Program-made: the position numbers and the translations under genes
Origin: JBNJEA01 sp051745395
GTDB lineage: Bacteria > Desulfobacterota > Desulfobacteria > Desulfobacterales > Desulfosalsimonadaceae
DNA length: 24,343 nucleotides
Assembly: GCA_051745395.1 (NCBI GenBank)
Contig: JBNJEA010000039.1
Location: 1-24,343, forward strand
Reading direction: 5' to 3'
Shown here: positions 1 to 7,126 of the stretch, in pieces
Numbering within the stretch: the first letter of the stretch is position 1
Layout: every line of letters starts with the position of its first letter
The notes under the pieces: model-generated
Databases searched by the model: none
Seen by the model: the letters and a program-made list of their open reading frames with translations, nothing else
What the model was told of the DNA's origin: nothing

Positions 1-515
1 AGTCGGGGTACCCAGGCCAGGGCCACAACAACAACCACAATGACATGGACACCGACGGTCCACCACTGGCCGCGCAGGGGCGCATCCGGCATCCATTTTC
101 CGGTGAGAAAATACACCAGGGGCAAAATGACGGCAGCGGCCGCGGTTGCTTCGAGATTTATTCCCCCGGCGTTGCCGGCCAGGACCACGGCCAGCCAGGC
201 AACGACAATGCACAGTCGATAGATGCGGCTTTTTGGAAACAGGCGCTTTTTCACCCATGCGGCAAAAAAGGCCAGCAGGCAGAGGCCGGCGCCGGTGGTC
301 AGGGTAAAAAACACCGCCCCGCAAAATGCCGGAAAAATCCGGGTGAGCGACGGCAGAACGTGGGCGTTGGGCACCACCACGTAGCCGGCTTGCTTCAGGG
401 CTGTGGCAGCCGCATGCAGGGCCAGGTCCGACCGGTAAATCAGCAGGGTAAACAGCAGGTGCGCGGCAGCCATGCCGACAAGCAGCACACCGGCCGGGTA
501 GACGATGCGCTTCAT
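1..515 (-). CDS. Partial multi-pass membrane protein, unknown function, cut by the left edge
   Basis: An open frame with no stop runs from an ATG at 513-515 leftward off the window, giving at least 171 residues. The protein is very hydrophobic, with likely membrane segments at about residues 4-27, 62-88, 99-117, 122-138 and 152-171, joined by short charged loops such as VKKRLFPKSR. I recognise no family and no catalytic motif. Its ATG overlaps the aroQ stop codon in an ATGA, and GGAAGGG in the end of aroQ can serve as ribosome site, so it is probably translated by coupling to aroQ. The frame was checked codon by codon across all 515 bases. Family and true length remain unknown because the C-terminal part lies outside the window. 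Confidence 0.75.
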   Translation of the reverse strand, partial: MKRIVYPAGVLLVGMAAAHLLFTLLIYRSDLALHAAATALKQAGYVVVPNAHVLPSLTRIFPAFCGAVFFTLTTGAGLCLLAFFAAWVKKRLFPKSRIYRLCIVVAWLAVVLAGNAGGINLEATAAAAVILPLVYFLTGKWMPDAPLRGQWWTVGVHVIVVVVVALAWVPR

Positions 516-982
516 GGCCCTTCCGTATCGTGTTCTGCCATCTCATCGCCTATCATCGCCGCGATGGCATCCATGGCCAGCAGGTAGCCGTTTGCGCCGA
601 ATCCGCTGATCTGGCCGGAGACCACGTCTGCGATCATGGAGTGATGCCGGAATGTTTCCCGCTTGTATATGTTGGAGAGATGGATTTCCACCACCGGCAC
701 ATCGAGCATCAAAAGTGCATCCCGGATGGCGACGCTGGTATGGGTAAAAGCGGCCGGGTTGATGATCAATCCGGCCGCATCATCGGCAGCGGCGTGGATT
801 TTTTCCACGATTTCGCCTTCGTGGTTGGACTGAAAATCGGTAACATCGAATCCGAGCTTTCGGCCCTTTTCCCGGACGGCCCGGTTGATGTGCTCCAGAC
901 AGACCGTGCCGTACTGCTCCGGCTGCCTTGTGCCGAGCCGGTTCAAATTGGGCCCGTGAATGACCATGATTTTGCGGTTCAT
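512..982 (-). CDS. aroQ: 3-dehydroquinate dehydratase, type II
   Basis: Third step of the shikimate pathway: dehydrates 3-dehydroquinate to 3-dehydroshikimate in the cytoplasm. At 156 residues it has the usual size of the small dodecameric type II enzyme. The N-terminus carries GPNLNRLGTRQPEQYG (residues 10-25), with the catalytic-loop arginine R19 and tyrosine Y24. QSNHEGEI (51-58), INPAAFTHTS (74-83, with N75 and H81) and VEIHLSNIYKRETFR (98-112, with H101 and R112) match the family's active-site blocks. The start is supported by GGAGG five bases before the ATG. It lies downstream of rpe in the same direction, separated by a palindromic element, and is coupled by ATGA to the next gene. Family assignment is secure. 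Confidence 0.97.
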   Translation of the reverse strand: MNRKIMVIHGPNLNRLGTRQPEQYGTVCLEHINRAVREKGRKLGFDVTDFQSNHEGEIVEKIHAAADDAAGLIINPAAFTHTSVAIRDALLMLDVPVVEIHLSNIYKRETFRHHSMIADVVSGQISGFGANGYLLAMDAIAAMIGDEMAEHDTEGP

Positions 983-1004
983 AAGCGCCTCCGTCGGCGT
1001 TTGG

Positions 1005-1149
1005 TAGTGCCTGAACGAAAACCGTCTTTTTCGCCAATCTCTGCGTCCGGCTCAAATTTTAATCCTCAAAATACTTCAAGTATTCCTGCGGTTAAAATTT
1101 TCGCCGTCCTTGACCTTGACGAAAAATCCTGGTTTTCGTTCGGGCACTA
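1005..1149. repeat. 145-bp centred palindrome flanked by TA (MITE-like or interspersed repeat)
   Basis: The rpe-aroQ gap is filled by one imperfect palindrome centred exactly on base 1077. The outer arms 1005-1023 (TAGTGCCTGAACGAAAACC) and 1131-1149 match in 18 of 19 positions as inverted repeats. The inner blocks 1054-1062/1092-1100 (AAATTTTAA) and 1070-1076/1078-1084 (AATACTT) are perfect, and all three pairs share the same centre, so there are no indels between arms. Both ends are TA. The size, terminal inverted repeats and TA ends resemble a non-autonomous Tc1/mariner-IS630 type element (inference). As RNA it would fold into one long hairpin inside the rpe-aroQ transcript. Confidence 0.8.
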
Positions 1150-1156
1150 GGTGGGG

Positions 1157-1819
1157 TTAGGATGCGTCACCGCTTTTGTTTTTCAAATCCGCTATGGTGG
1201 CCCGGTAATCAGCGCTTTTGAAAATGGCCGAACCGGCAACAAAGGCATCGGCACCGGCGCCGGAGATTTCGGCAATGGTGTCGGCATTGACACCGCCGTC
1301 GACTTGAATCAGGGTGTCGGGCTTGCGCTGATCGATCATTTCCCAGGTTTTGCGGATTTTTTCCAGGCTGTTTCTGATAAACGACTGGCCGCCGAAACCC
1401 GGGTTAACACTCATCAACAAAACGAAATCGACATATTCGATCACCCATGCCAGGGCGTCGACCGGGGTGGCCGGGTTTAGCACAACACCGGGGCGGGCGC
1501 CGCAGTGCCGGATCAAATCCACGGTGCGGTTTAAGTGGGGGCAGGTTTCGACATGCACGGAAATCAGATCCGCCCCCGCGGCCGCAAAATCGGCTATGTA
1601 TCGATCCGGGTTTTCAATCATCAGGTGCACGTCCAAAGGCAGGTCCGTAACCCGGTTTACGGCCGCGGCAATCATGGGACCGATGGTGATGTTGGGCACG
1701 AAATGTCCGTCCATGACATCGATATGAATCCAGTCCGCGCCCGCGTCGGCCACAGTCCGGACCTCTTCGCCCAGTCTTGAAAAATCGGCGGACAGGATGG
1801 AAGGCGCGATAATTTTCAT
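1157..1819 (-). CDS. rpe: Ribulose-phosphate 3-epimerase
   Basis: Interconverts D-ribulose-5-phosphate and D-xylulose-5-phosphate in the pentose phosphate pathway. The chosen start (ATG at 1817-1819) gives 220 residues and the standard opening MKIIAPSILSADFSRLG. A longer frame would add 17 residues and overlap the PASTA gene, but it has no family support, whereas AAAGAAAGGG lies properly spaced before the chosen ATG. Metal ligands H32 and D34 (HIDVMDGHFVPN), H65 (DVHLMI) and D174 (QVDGGVN) are present, as are the phosphate-binding segments NPGFGGQSF (139-147) and AGSAIF (195-200). This is a complete (beta/alpha)8 barrel. It sits 19 bases after the PASTA gene in the same operon. Confidence 0.97.
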   Translation of the reverse strand: MKIIAPSILSADFSRLGEEVRTVADAGADWIHIDVMDGHFVPNITIGPMIAAAVNRVTDLPLDVHLMIENPDRYIADFAAAGADLISVHVETCPHLNRTVDLIRHCGARPGVVLNPATPVDALAWVIEYVDFVLLMSVNPGFGGQSFIRNSLEKIRKTWEMIDQRKPDTLIQVDGGVNADTIAEISGAGADAFVAGSAIFKSADYRATIADLKNKSGDAS

Positions 1820-1838
1820 GGAACAAGCCCTTTCTTTG

Positions 1839-2789
1839 TTAATCGTAAATATTGGATTTAACCAGTTCATCGTTTACATACAGAAACAAGGCCGCCTCCG
1901 TGTGCTTCGGGACTATGGTCCAGATGCGACTGCCCGGTTTCATTAACCGGTCGTAAACCGGAACCGACATGCCGTAGGCGTTGAATTGAAGCCGGACATG
2001 CTGCTTTAAAAAGCCCGGCGGCACCCGGTATTGAAATAGCCGGCCGGTGTCGGCTTTTTTGTCGCCCCCCGGTTTCCGGTTGATGGTCAGGCGCACGCCC
2101 CGGTCCTGTTTTACATGATATCCCCTCGGCGGTGCCTGTCCAATGACCGCATTGACCGGCTTGCTCTGATCATAGACCGTGGAGACCCCGTCGAGGACCA
2201 GGGAATGGTTTTCGATTACCACCACAGCCTCATCCAGAAACCGCCCCTTTAAATCCGGCATTTGAAAGGCCACCGGCCGTTTGCCCTCGCTGACGAGCAG
2301 ATCGACGCCGCGGTTTCTTTTCACCATTTTACCCGGCTTCGGATACTGGGCGATTATGTTATCCCGCGTCACCCGGTCCGTGAAGGCATGGCTGCGGTGA
2401 CCGATCTGCAGACCGTTTTCTTCCAGAAGAATCTTGGCCTGGGCCAGGCTCTGGCCGGTGACCTCGGGCATTGTCACCTGCCGGGCCCCCTTGGAAATGA
2501 CCAGTGAAACCTCGCGGCCTTTCTTGATGGTGGCACCGGGATCGGGATCCTGGTGGATGACGTGGTTTTTGGCCACGGAGCCGTGGTACTCGGAGCCTTT
2601 TACCTTGGTATTTAATCCGAGATCGCTCAGAAGCTCCAGGGCGTCAATGGCGTCTTTTTTCTCCAGTTGCGGCACGACCACTGTATCCTCGCTTTTGACC
2701 AGCCACGACATGGTAAAAAAGGCGCTAAAACCGGCAATGCCGCAAAACACGGCCAGTAAAACCAGATATTTGCTCAGGGTGCGAATCAT
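1839..2789 (-). CDS. Membrane-anchored protein with three PASTA domains, no kinase domain
   Basis: 316 residues. A short cytoplasmic start is followed by one membrane segment (about 8-30), then three PASTA-like repeats at about 36-101, 104-169 and 174-238. Each shows the pattern of an entry proline (VVVPQL, TMPEVTG, QMPDLKG), an alpha helix, a DPxPG or YPKPG turn and a strand ending in a V-x-L-x-(I/V)S-like segment. A C-terminal domain of about 65 residues (252-316) follows. PASTA domains bind cell-wall muropeptides in PrkC/PknB kinases and PBPs; here the wall or periplasm is the expected location. There is no kinase or transpeptidase domain. It overlaps rsmB by 4 nt (ATGA) and precedes rpe, the place occupied by prkC in Bacillus-type operons. 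The molecular role is unknown. Confidence 0.9.
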   Translation of the reverse strand: MIRTLSKYLVLLAVFCGIAGFSAFFTMSWLVKSEDTVVVPQLEKKDAIDALELLSDLGLNTKVKGSEYHGSVAKNHVIHQDPDPGATIKKGREVSLVISKGARQVTMPEVTGQSLAQAKILLEENGLQIGHRSHAFTDRVTRDNIIAQYPKPGKMVKRNRGVDLLVSEGKRPVAFQMPDLKGRFLDEAVVVIENHSLVLDGVSTVYDQSKPVNAVIGQAPPRGYHVKQDRGVRLTINRKPGGDKKADTGRLFQYRVPPGFLKQHVRLQFNAYGMSVPVYDRLMKPGSRIWTIVPKHTEAALFLYVNDELVKSNIYD

Positions 2790-4147
2790 CGAAGTTTTTT
2801 CAAACGCGCGATAAAAAAGCCATCCATATCATGGACGTGCGGCAATGAGCGAACAAATCCGCCGGCATCGACCAAGGGGCCGAAAACGGCTTGCCCCGTT
2901 TCCGAAAAATCAACGGAAAATTCGGGATGGGCCGCCAGAAATTCGGCGATCACATCCTCCGTCTCTTCGGGTTCCATGCTGCAGACCGCATAGACCAGCA
3001 CGCCGCCGGCAGCCACTGCCCCGCAGACATTTTCCAGACAGCGAAACTGACGGTGCCGGTAGCGATCAAAATCTCCGGCCGACACCGCCCACTTGGTATC
3101 CGGATTTCTCCGGATCACACCGAGCCCGGAACACGGAGCGTCGACTAAAACGCGATCATAACCGGCGCCGACACCGGGGTCAAGCGGTTGTTGCAGATCA
3201 AATGGCCGGGTTTCGACCATGGAAACGGCCAGCCGGTCCATCTCGGCTGAAAGGCGGGCCAGTTTTTCCGCGTCCACGTCCAGGGCCACCAGTCGCCCCC
3301 GGTCCTGCATGAGCTGGGTGATGTGTCCGGTCTTTCCCCCCAGCCCGGCACAGGCGTCGAGCACGGTTTCGCCCGGTTGCGGCCCCAGCACATGGGCCAC
3401 CAATTGTGCGGCTTCGTCCTGGACCTGAAAGTCGCCCCGCTGAAAAGCCGACAATTCATTGATTTCAGAGGCAAGGCCACGCGTGCGCACACCTTCCGGG
3501 GCATAGGGGGTAGGGCGGACGCTTTCGGCTACGGGTTCCAGATGCGCGGCCAGGGTCTGCCGATCGGTTTTCAGGGTGTTGACCCGGACCGTGACCGGCG
3601 GAATCGTATTGAGAAACCGGCACAGCTGCCGGGCGTCATCGTTTCCGAAGCGGGCGATCCAGCGCGACACCAGCCATTTGGGAAACGATTGATCCACGGA
3701 CAGGTGTAAGGCAAAATCGGCTTTTTCATCCGGCCATTTCACGGCCGTTTTGTGCCGGACCACGTTTCGCAGCAAACCGTTGACAAATTTGACCGCCCAG
3801 GGCGGTGCTGCGCTTTTGGCCAGCTCCACGGCCGTATTGACGGCGGCGGAATCCGGGATGCGATCCAGGAAATAAATCTGAAACAGCCCGATGCGAAGAA
3901 GATTTAAGACATCCGGGCGCATTTTTTGAATCGGCTGCCGGGCAAATTGGCCGATGATCCAGTCCAGCCGGCCGCGCCACCGCAGCACCCCGTAAATAAT
4001 GGCAAACGCCAGGTTTTTCTCCCGCCTGGCCATCTGCCGGTGCCCTGCGTCAAAACCACGCGCTAAATAATGATCCAGATGGGTATGGCCCCGATCCAGT
4101 GCGTTTAGTACCTGAAACGCGGTTTTACGGGCATCCGGTTCGGTCAT
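2786..4147 (-). CDS. rsmB: 16S rRNA (cytosine-967-C5) methyltransferase RsmB
   Basis: Methylates C5 of C967 in 16S rRNA using S-adenosylmethionine. The 453 residues match the family's usual size. Residues 1-140 form the NusB-like RNA-binding domain (RKTAFQVLNALDRG; LNLLRIGLFQIYFLDRIP). The Rossmann methyltransferase domain carries the SAM loop DACAGLGGKT (264-273), the acidic strand end ALDVDAEKL (288-296), DAPCSGLG (336-343) with C339, and VYAVCSMEPEETE (385-397) with C389, giving the two motif cysteines of RNA m5C methyltransferases. ATGA overlaps join it to fmt upstream and to the PASTA gene downstream, so the block is translationally coupled. Confidence 0.97.
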   Translation of the reverse strand: MTEPDARKTAFQVLNALDRGHTHLDHYLARGFDAGHRQMARREKNLAFAIIYGVLRWRGRLDWIIGQFARQPIQKMRPDVLNLLRIGLFQIYFLDRIPDSAAVNTAVELAKSAAPPWAVKFVNGLLRNVVRHKTAVKWPDEKADFALHLSVDQSFPKWLVSRWIARFGNDDARQLCRFLNTIPPVTVRVNTLKTDRQTLAAHLEPVAESVRPTPYAPEGVRTRGLASEINELSAFQRGDFQVQDEAAQLVAHVLGPQPGETVLDACAGLGGKTGHITQLMQDRGRLVALDVDAEKLARLSAEMDRLAVSMVETRPFDLQQPLDPGVGAGYDRVLVDAPCSGLGVIRRNPDTKWAVSAGDFDRYRHRQFRCLENVCGAVAAGGVLVYAVCSMEPEETEDVIAEFLAAHPEFSVDFSETGQAVFGPLVDAGGFVRSLPHVHDMDGFFIARLKKLR

Positions 4148-5088
4148 GACAGTACGGTCCCGACGGGGACGGCAGTGCCCTTTAAAAAATCGGCAATGTC
4201 GAGCCGCTTGCCGGATGCGCCCTGGATCCGGGTAATCGATACGGCATCTGCGCCCGCGGCCACCCGCAGTTCATTGTCAAAACCGCGAATGACGGTTCCC
4301 GGCGGTTTGTCTTCGGTCTTTTCCGCGACCCGGGCGGCAAACAGTTTCAGGCGCATTTGACCCATAAACGTGTACGCCCCCGGCCACGGGGACATCCCCC
4401 GGATGATACGCTCGATTTTCTCCGCCGGCTGGTGCCAGTCCACATGGCCGTCGGTTTTGGTCAGCATCGGGGCATAGGTGGCCTCGGCATGATTCTGGGG
4501 CACCGGTCGGATCGTGCCGTCGGAAAAGCCGTGCAGGGTTTCGAGCAGCACGTGGGCCGCCATTTCGGCCAGCCGGTCGTGGAGGCTGCCGGCGGTGTCA
4601 TCCGGATCAATCGGCGTGGCCTTGCTGGCCAGCATTTCGCCGGTATCGAGTCCCTTGTCCATCAACATGGCCGTCACACCGGTCTCGGCTGCGCCCTCAA
4701 TAATGGCCCACTGGATGGGGGCCGGTCCGCGGTAGCGGGGCAGAAGCGAGGCATGCAGGTTAACGGGGGCCAGGCGCGGAATCTCTAAAATGCGCTTGGG
4801 CAGGATATGGCCGAAGGCCACCACCACCATCAGGTCCGGTTGCAGCGAAGACACCGTGTCGTAGAATGCATCGGTGTTGACCGCCGACGGCTGGACAATC
4901 GGATACCCCAGCTTTTCGGCGGCCTGCTTTACCGGCGGCGGCGACAGTTTCCGGCCTCTGCCCCGCGGACGATCGGGCTGGGTGACCACCAGGTCCACCC
5001 GGCAGCCGAAATCATGGAGTGCCTCCAGCGCGGGCACTGCAAAATCAGGGGTGCCCATGAAAATGACATGAAAAGGTGCGGGCGTCAT
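4144..5088 (-). CDS. fmt: Methionyl-tRNA formyltransferase
   Basis: Transfers a formyl group from 10-formyltetrahydrofolate to Met-tRNAfMet for translation initiation. 314 residues, standard length. The N-terminal formyltransferase fold opens with VIFMGTPDFAVPALEAL. The catalytic set N110, H112 (VNLHASLLPRYRGPAPIQWA) and D148 (KGLDTG) has the same spacing as the N/H/D triad of GAR transformylase. The C-terminal OB-like tRNA-binding domain covers roughly 210-314 (WPGAYTFMGQMRLKLF). It overlaps def and rsmB by 4 nt each. Pairing with def is functional as well as positional, since Def removes the group that Fmt adds. Confidence 0.98.
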   Translation of the reverse strand: MTPAPFHVIFMGTPDFAVPALEALHDFGCRVDLVVTQPDRPRGRGRKLSPPPVKQAAEKLGYPIVQPSAVNTDAFYDTVSSLQPDLMVVVAFGHILPKRILEIPRLAPVNLHASLLPRYRGPAPIQWAIIEGAAETGVTAMLMDKGLDTGEMLASKATPIDPDDTAGSLHDRLAEMAAHVLLETLHGFSDGTIRPVPQNHAEATYAPMLTKTDGHVDWHQPAEKIERIIRGMSPWPGAYTFMGQMRLKLFAARVAEKTEDKPPGTVIRGFDNELRVAAGADAVSITRIQGASGKRLDIADFLKGTAVPVGTVLS

Positions 5089-5594
5089 GAGTTTTTCAGC
5101 GCTTTCATCCGTTTGCGTTTATAGATTTGACGCTTTAAGGCACTGATCCGGTCAATAAAGAGGATGCCGTTTAAGTGATCGATTTCATGCTGCAAAATCA
5201 GGGCCGGCACCCCTTCGGCTTCGAATCTGACATCATTGCCGTCGCGATCCCGTCCCTTGACGATCACGCGCTCGGCCCGCTTGACATCACACCGAAAGTC
5301 CGGCACGCTCAAACACCCCTCGTTTTCCGACACCGTTTCCCCCTGGTATTCTATGATCGTGGGATTGATCAGGGTCTCAAATTTGCGTTTCTCCGGGTCG
5401 GCTGCCGGATCATAGACGATAATGCACTGATCGATGCCCGCCTGCACGGCGGCCAGCCCCACTCCCGGGGCATCGTACATGGTATCGGCCATGTCTTCGA
5501 TGGTTTCCTGCAACCCGTCATCGATTTTGTCCACCGGCCTGGCCGGCTGCCGGAGGATGGCCTCCGGGTAGGTACATATGCGAAGCTGCGCCAT
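5085..5594 (-). CDS. def: Peptide deformylase
   Basis: Metalloenzyme that removes the N-formyl group from nascent proteins. 169 residues. All three family motifs are present: motif I GVGLAAVQ (44-51), motif II EGCLS (92-96, metal ligand C94) and motif III QHEIDHLNG (135-143, ligands H136 and H140, catalytic E137). Motif I has valine where many homologues have proline, a position known to vary. The start MAQLRICTYPEAILR fits the family N-terminus, although the ribosome site is weak (GTGAGTGAG). It heads the tightly overlapping def-fmt-rsmB-PASTA set and lies 124 bases after the ribF stop on the same strand. Confidence 0.98.
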   Translation of the reverse strand: MAQLRICTYPEAILRQPARPVDKIDDGLQETIEDMADTMYDAPGVGLAAVQAGIDQCIIVYDPAADPEKRKFETLINPTIIEYQGETVSENEGCLSVPDFRCDVKRAERVIVKGRDRDGNDVRFEAEGVPALILQHEIDHLNGILFIDRISALKRQIYKRKRMKALKNS

Positions 5595-5718
5595 AGCTCA
5601 CTCACTTGTTTCGGCATCTGGTGAAATGCCTGAATAATTCCGCCTTTTGGAAGACTTTTCCAAATGTTTCTCCATCAGTTTCAAAATGAAACAGAATTTC
5701 CCGAAGTCAATACCAGCC

Positions 5719-6672
5719 TTACCGGTCAACGGTCCCCGTTTCGGACAAAACCGTCCTTGCCGTCTCAATGTCGCGGGTGATCTGCCCGGAGAGCTCTTCG
5801 AAATTGTTGAACTTTTTTTCATCCCGGATCCGGCGGATAAAGTTGACCCGGATCTGCTGCTCATAGAGGTCGCCGGAAAAATCGAGCAAATGGACTTCCA
5901 CCGTAAAGAGATGGTCGTCAAAGGTGGGGCTGTAGCCGATATTGGCCACTCCTTTGTACCGGCCGGAATCGAGCTCCACAGTGACCGCATATACGCCCAT
6001 TTTCGGGCACAATTCATCCTGGAGATTAATATTGGCCGTCGGAAAGCCCAGCAGTCGGCCGCCCCGGTTGCGACCGGTCCGGACCCGCCCCTTTAACTGG
6101 TAATACCGGCCCAGCAGGGCATGGGCATAGGCCACATCTCCGGCTTCAATGACCTGCCGGACCCGGGTGCTGCTGACCCGCTCCGGCAGGTCTTTTCCCA
6201 TGGGAATCCAGTCGGCGATCATCACCTCGAAACCGAGACGATCGCCGGCTTCATTGAGGTAGTTGACATCGCCCTTGCGGTTTTTGCCAAAAGTATAGTC
6301 CCTGCCGATGACAATGGCCTTCATGCCGATTTTTCCGACCAGGATGTCTTCTGTAAATTCCCGGGCCGTCAGGGCGGCAAAACTTTCATCAAAAGGAATG
6401 CAGATGGTGACATCAATGCCGAGGGCCTCGATAAGCTCAATTTTTTGCTCCAGCAGGGTAATCAGAGGCGGGGATTGCTTTTTGTTTAAAACCTTGACCG
6501 GATGGGGATCAAAGGTAATGGCCACGGAAGTACCCCCGATGGCTGCCGCCTTTTGTCTGACCGTTTCAAAGATCGCCTGGTGCCCGCGGTGTACGCCGTC
6601 AAAATTGCCGATCGCCACGACCGCTTTGTCAAAAGGTGCCGTGATCTGACTGAGTCCGTTAATAACCTTCAT
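5719..6672 (-). CDS. ribF: Bifunctional riboflavin kinase / FAD synthetase
   Basis: Phosphorylates riboflavin to FMN and adenylylates FMN to FAD in the cytoplasm. 317 residues, normal two-domain length. The N-terminal nucleotidyltransferase domain has AIGNFDGVHRGH (20-31), TFDPHPVKVL (53-62), GRDYTFGKNRKGD (123-135) and the SSTRVR signature (167-172). The C-terminal kinase domain has LLGFPTANI (207-215) and GVANIGYSPTF (241-251). The start ATG is followed by the typical KVINGL; the ribosome site is weak (GTGGA). It diverges from tRNA-Leu with about 100 bases between them. The 124-base gap to def contains two small hairpins (a 7-bp stem near TTTGGAA and GTTTC/GAAAC) but no convincing terminator, so cotranscription with def is possible. 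Confidence 0.97.
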   Translation of the reverse strand: MKVINGLSQITAPFDKAVVAIGNFDGVHRGHQAIFETVRQKAAAIGGTSVAITFDPHPVKVLNKKQSPPLITLLEQKIELIEALGIDVTICIPFDESFAALTAREFTEDILVGKIGMKAIVIGRDYTFGKNRKGDVNYLNEAGDRLGFEVMIADWIPMGKDLPERVSSTRVRQVIEAGDVAYAHALLGRYYQLKGRVRTGRNRGGRLLGFPTANINLQDELCPKMGVYAVTVELDSGRYKGVANIGYSPTFDDHLFTVEVHLLDFSGDLYEQQIRVNFIRRIRDEKKFNNFEELSGQITRDIETARTVLSETGTVDR

Positions 6673-6703
6673 AAAAATTCAATCCACTTCTGAAATATTG
6701 GGC

Positions 6704-6732
6704 TTGACAAGATCGTTTAACCGATTTATAAA
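6704..6732 (+). promoter_or_regulatory. Sigma70-type promoter for tRNA-Leu
   Basis: A perfect -35 TTGACA (6704-6709) is separated by 17 bases from TATAAA (6727-6732), five of six matches to the -10 consensus. Transcription would begin near 6739, about 38 bases before the mature tRNA. The leader contains a 9-bp hairpin (AATCAATCA/TGATTGATT, 6-nt loop, about 6750-6773) directly before the tRNA. Confidence 0.75.
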
Positions 6733-6776
6733 AAAAAATTCATTCGAAATCAATCATTCTTTTGATTGATTTGCCT

Positions 6777-6863
6777 GCCGAAGTGGCGGAATTGGTAGAC
6801 GCGCTAGGTTCAGGGTCTAGTTGGAGCATTCCAGTGGGAGTTCGAGTCTCCCCTTCGGCACCA
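6777..6863 (+). tRNA. tRNA-Leu (anticodon CAG)
   Basis: An 87-nt class II tRNA. The acceptor arm is GCCGAAG (6777-6783) paired with CTTCGGC, followed by an encoded ACCA (6860-6863). The anticodon loop TTCAGGG gives CAG, closed by CTAGG/TCTAG. The long variable arm expected of leucine tRNA (TTGGAGCATTCCAGT region) and the T-arm with TTCGAGT are present. It reads leucine CUG. It has its own consensus promoter and terminator. Confidence 0.97.
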
Positions 6864-6872
6864 CAGAGCAAT

Positions 6873-6907
6873 AAAAGGCTGTAATCCATCAGGGTTACAG
6901 CCTTTTT
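6873..6907 (+). terminator. Intrinsic terminator of tRNA-Leu
   Basis: The 12-bp perfect stem AAAAGGCTGTAA (6873-6884) / TTACAGCCTTTT (6895-6906) with a 10-nt loop ends in five T residues. It begins ten bases after the CCA end of tRNA-Leu. Confidence 0.92.
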
Positions 6908-7126
6908 GCTTTTGGCGGGAACAGACCGGCCACCGCATCGGCCATAAAAACACCCGGGTTGCCGAGAGCCCCGAACCTTCCCATGCTTGCCCACGTTCTG
7001 TCCGCGCGGATTCTTACACGCACAATTTTGTATTTGAACCCAGATGCAACGGGTAGAAATTTCTTGCCACTGTTATGCATTTATGTCTATCCTTGGGCTT
7101 CATTCAAAGAAGAGGAAAATATACCC

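Noticed and set aside
1820..1870. A 17-residue N-terminal extension of rpe.
   Set aside because: It overlaps the PASTA gene, is not part of the family N-terminus, and the downstream ATG has a proper ribosome site.
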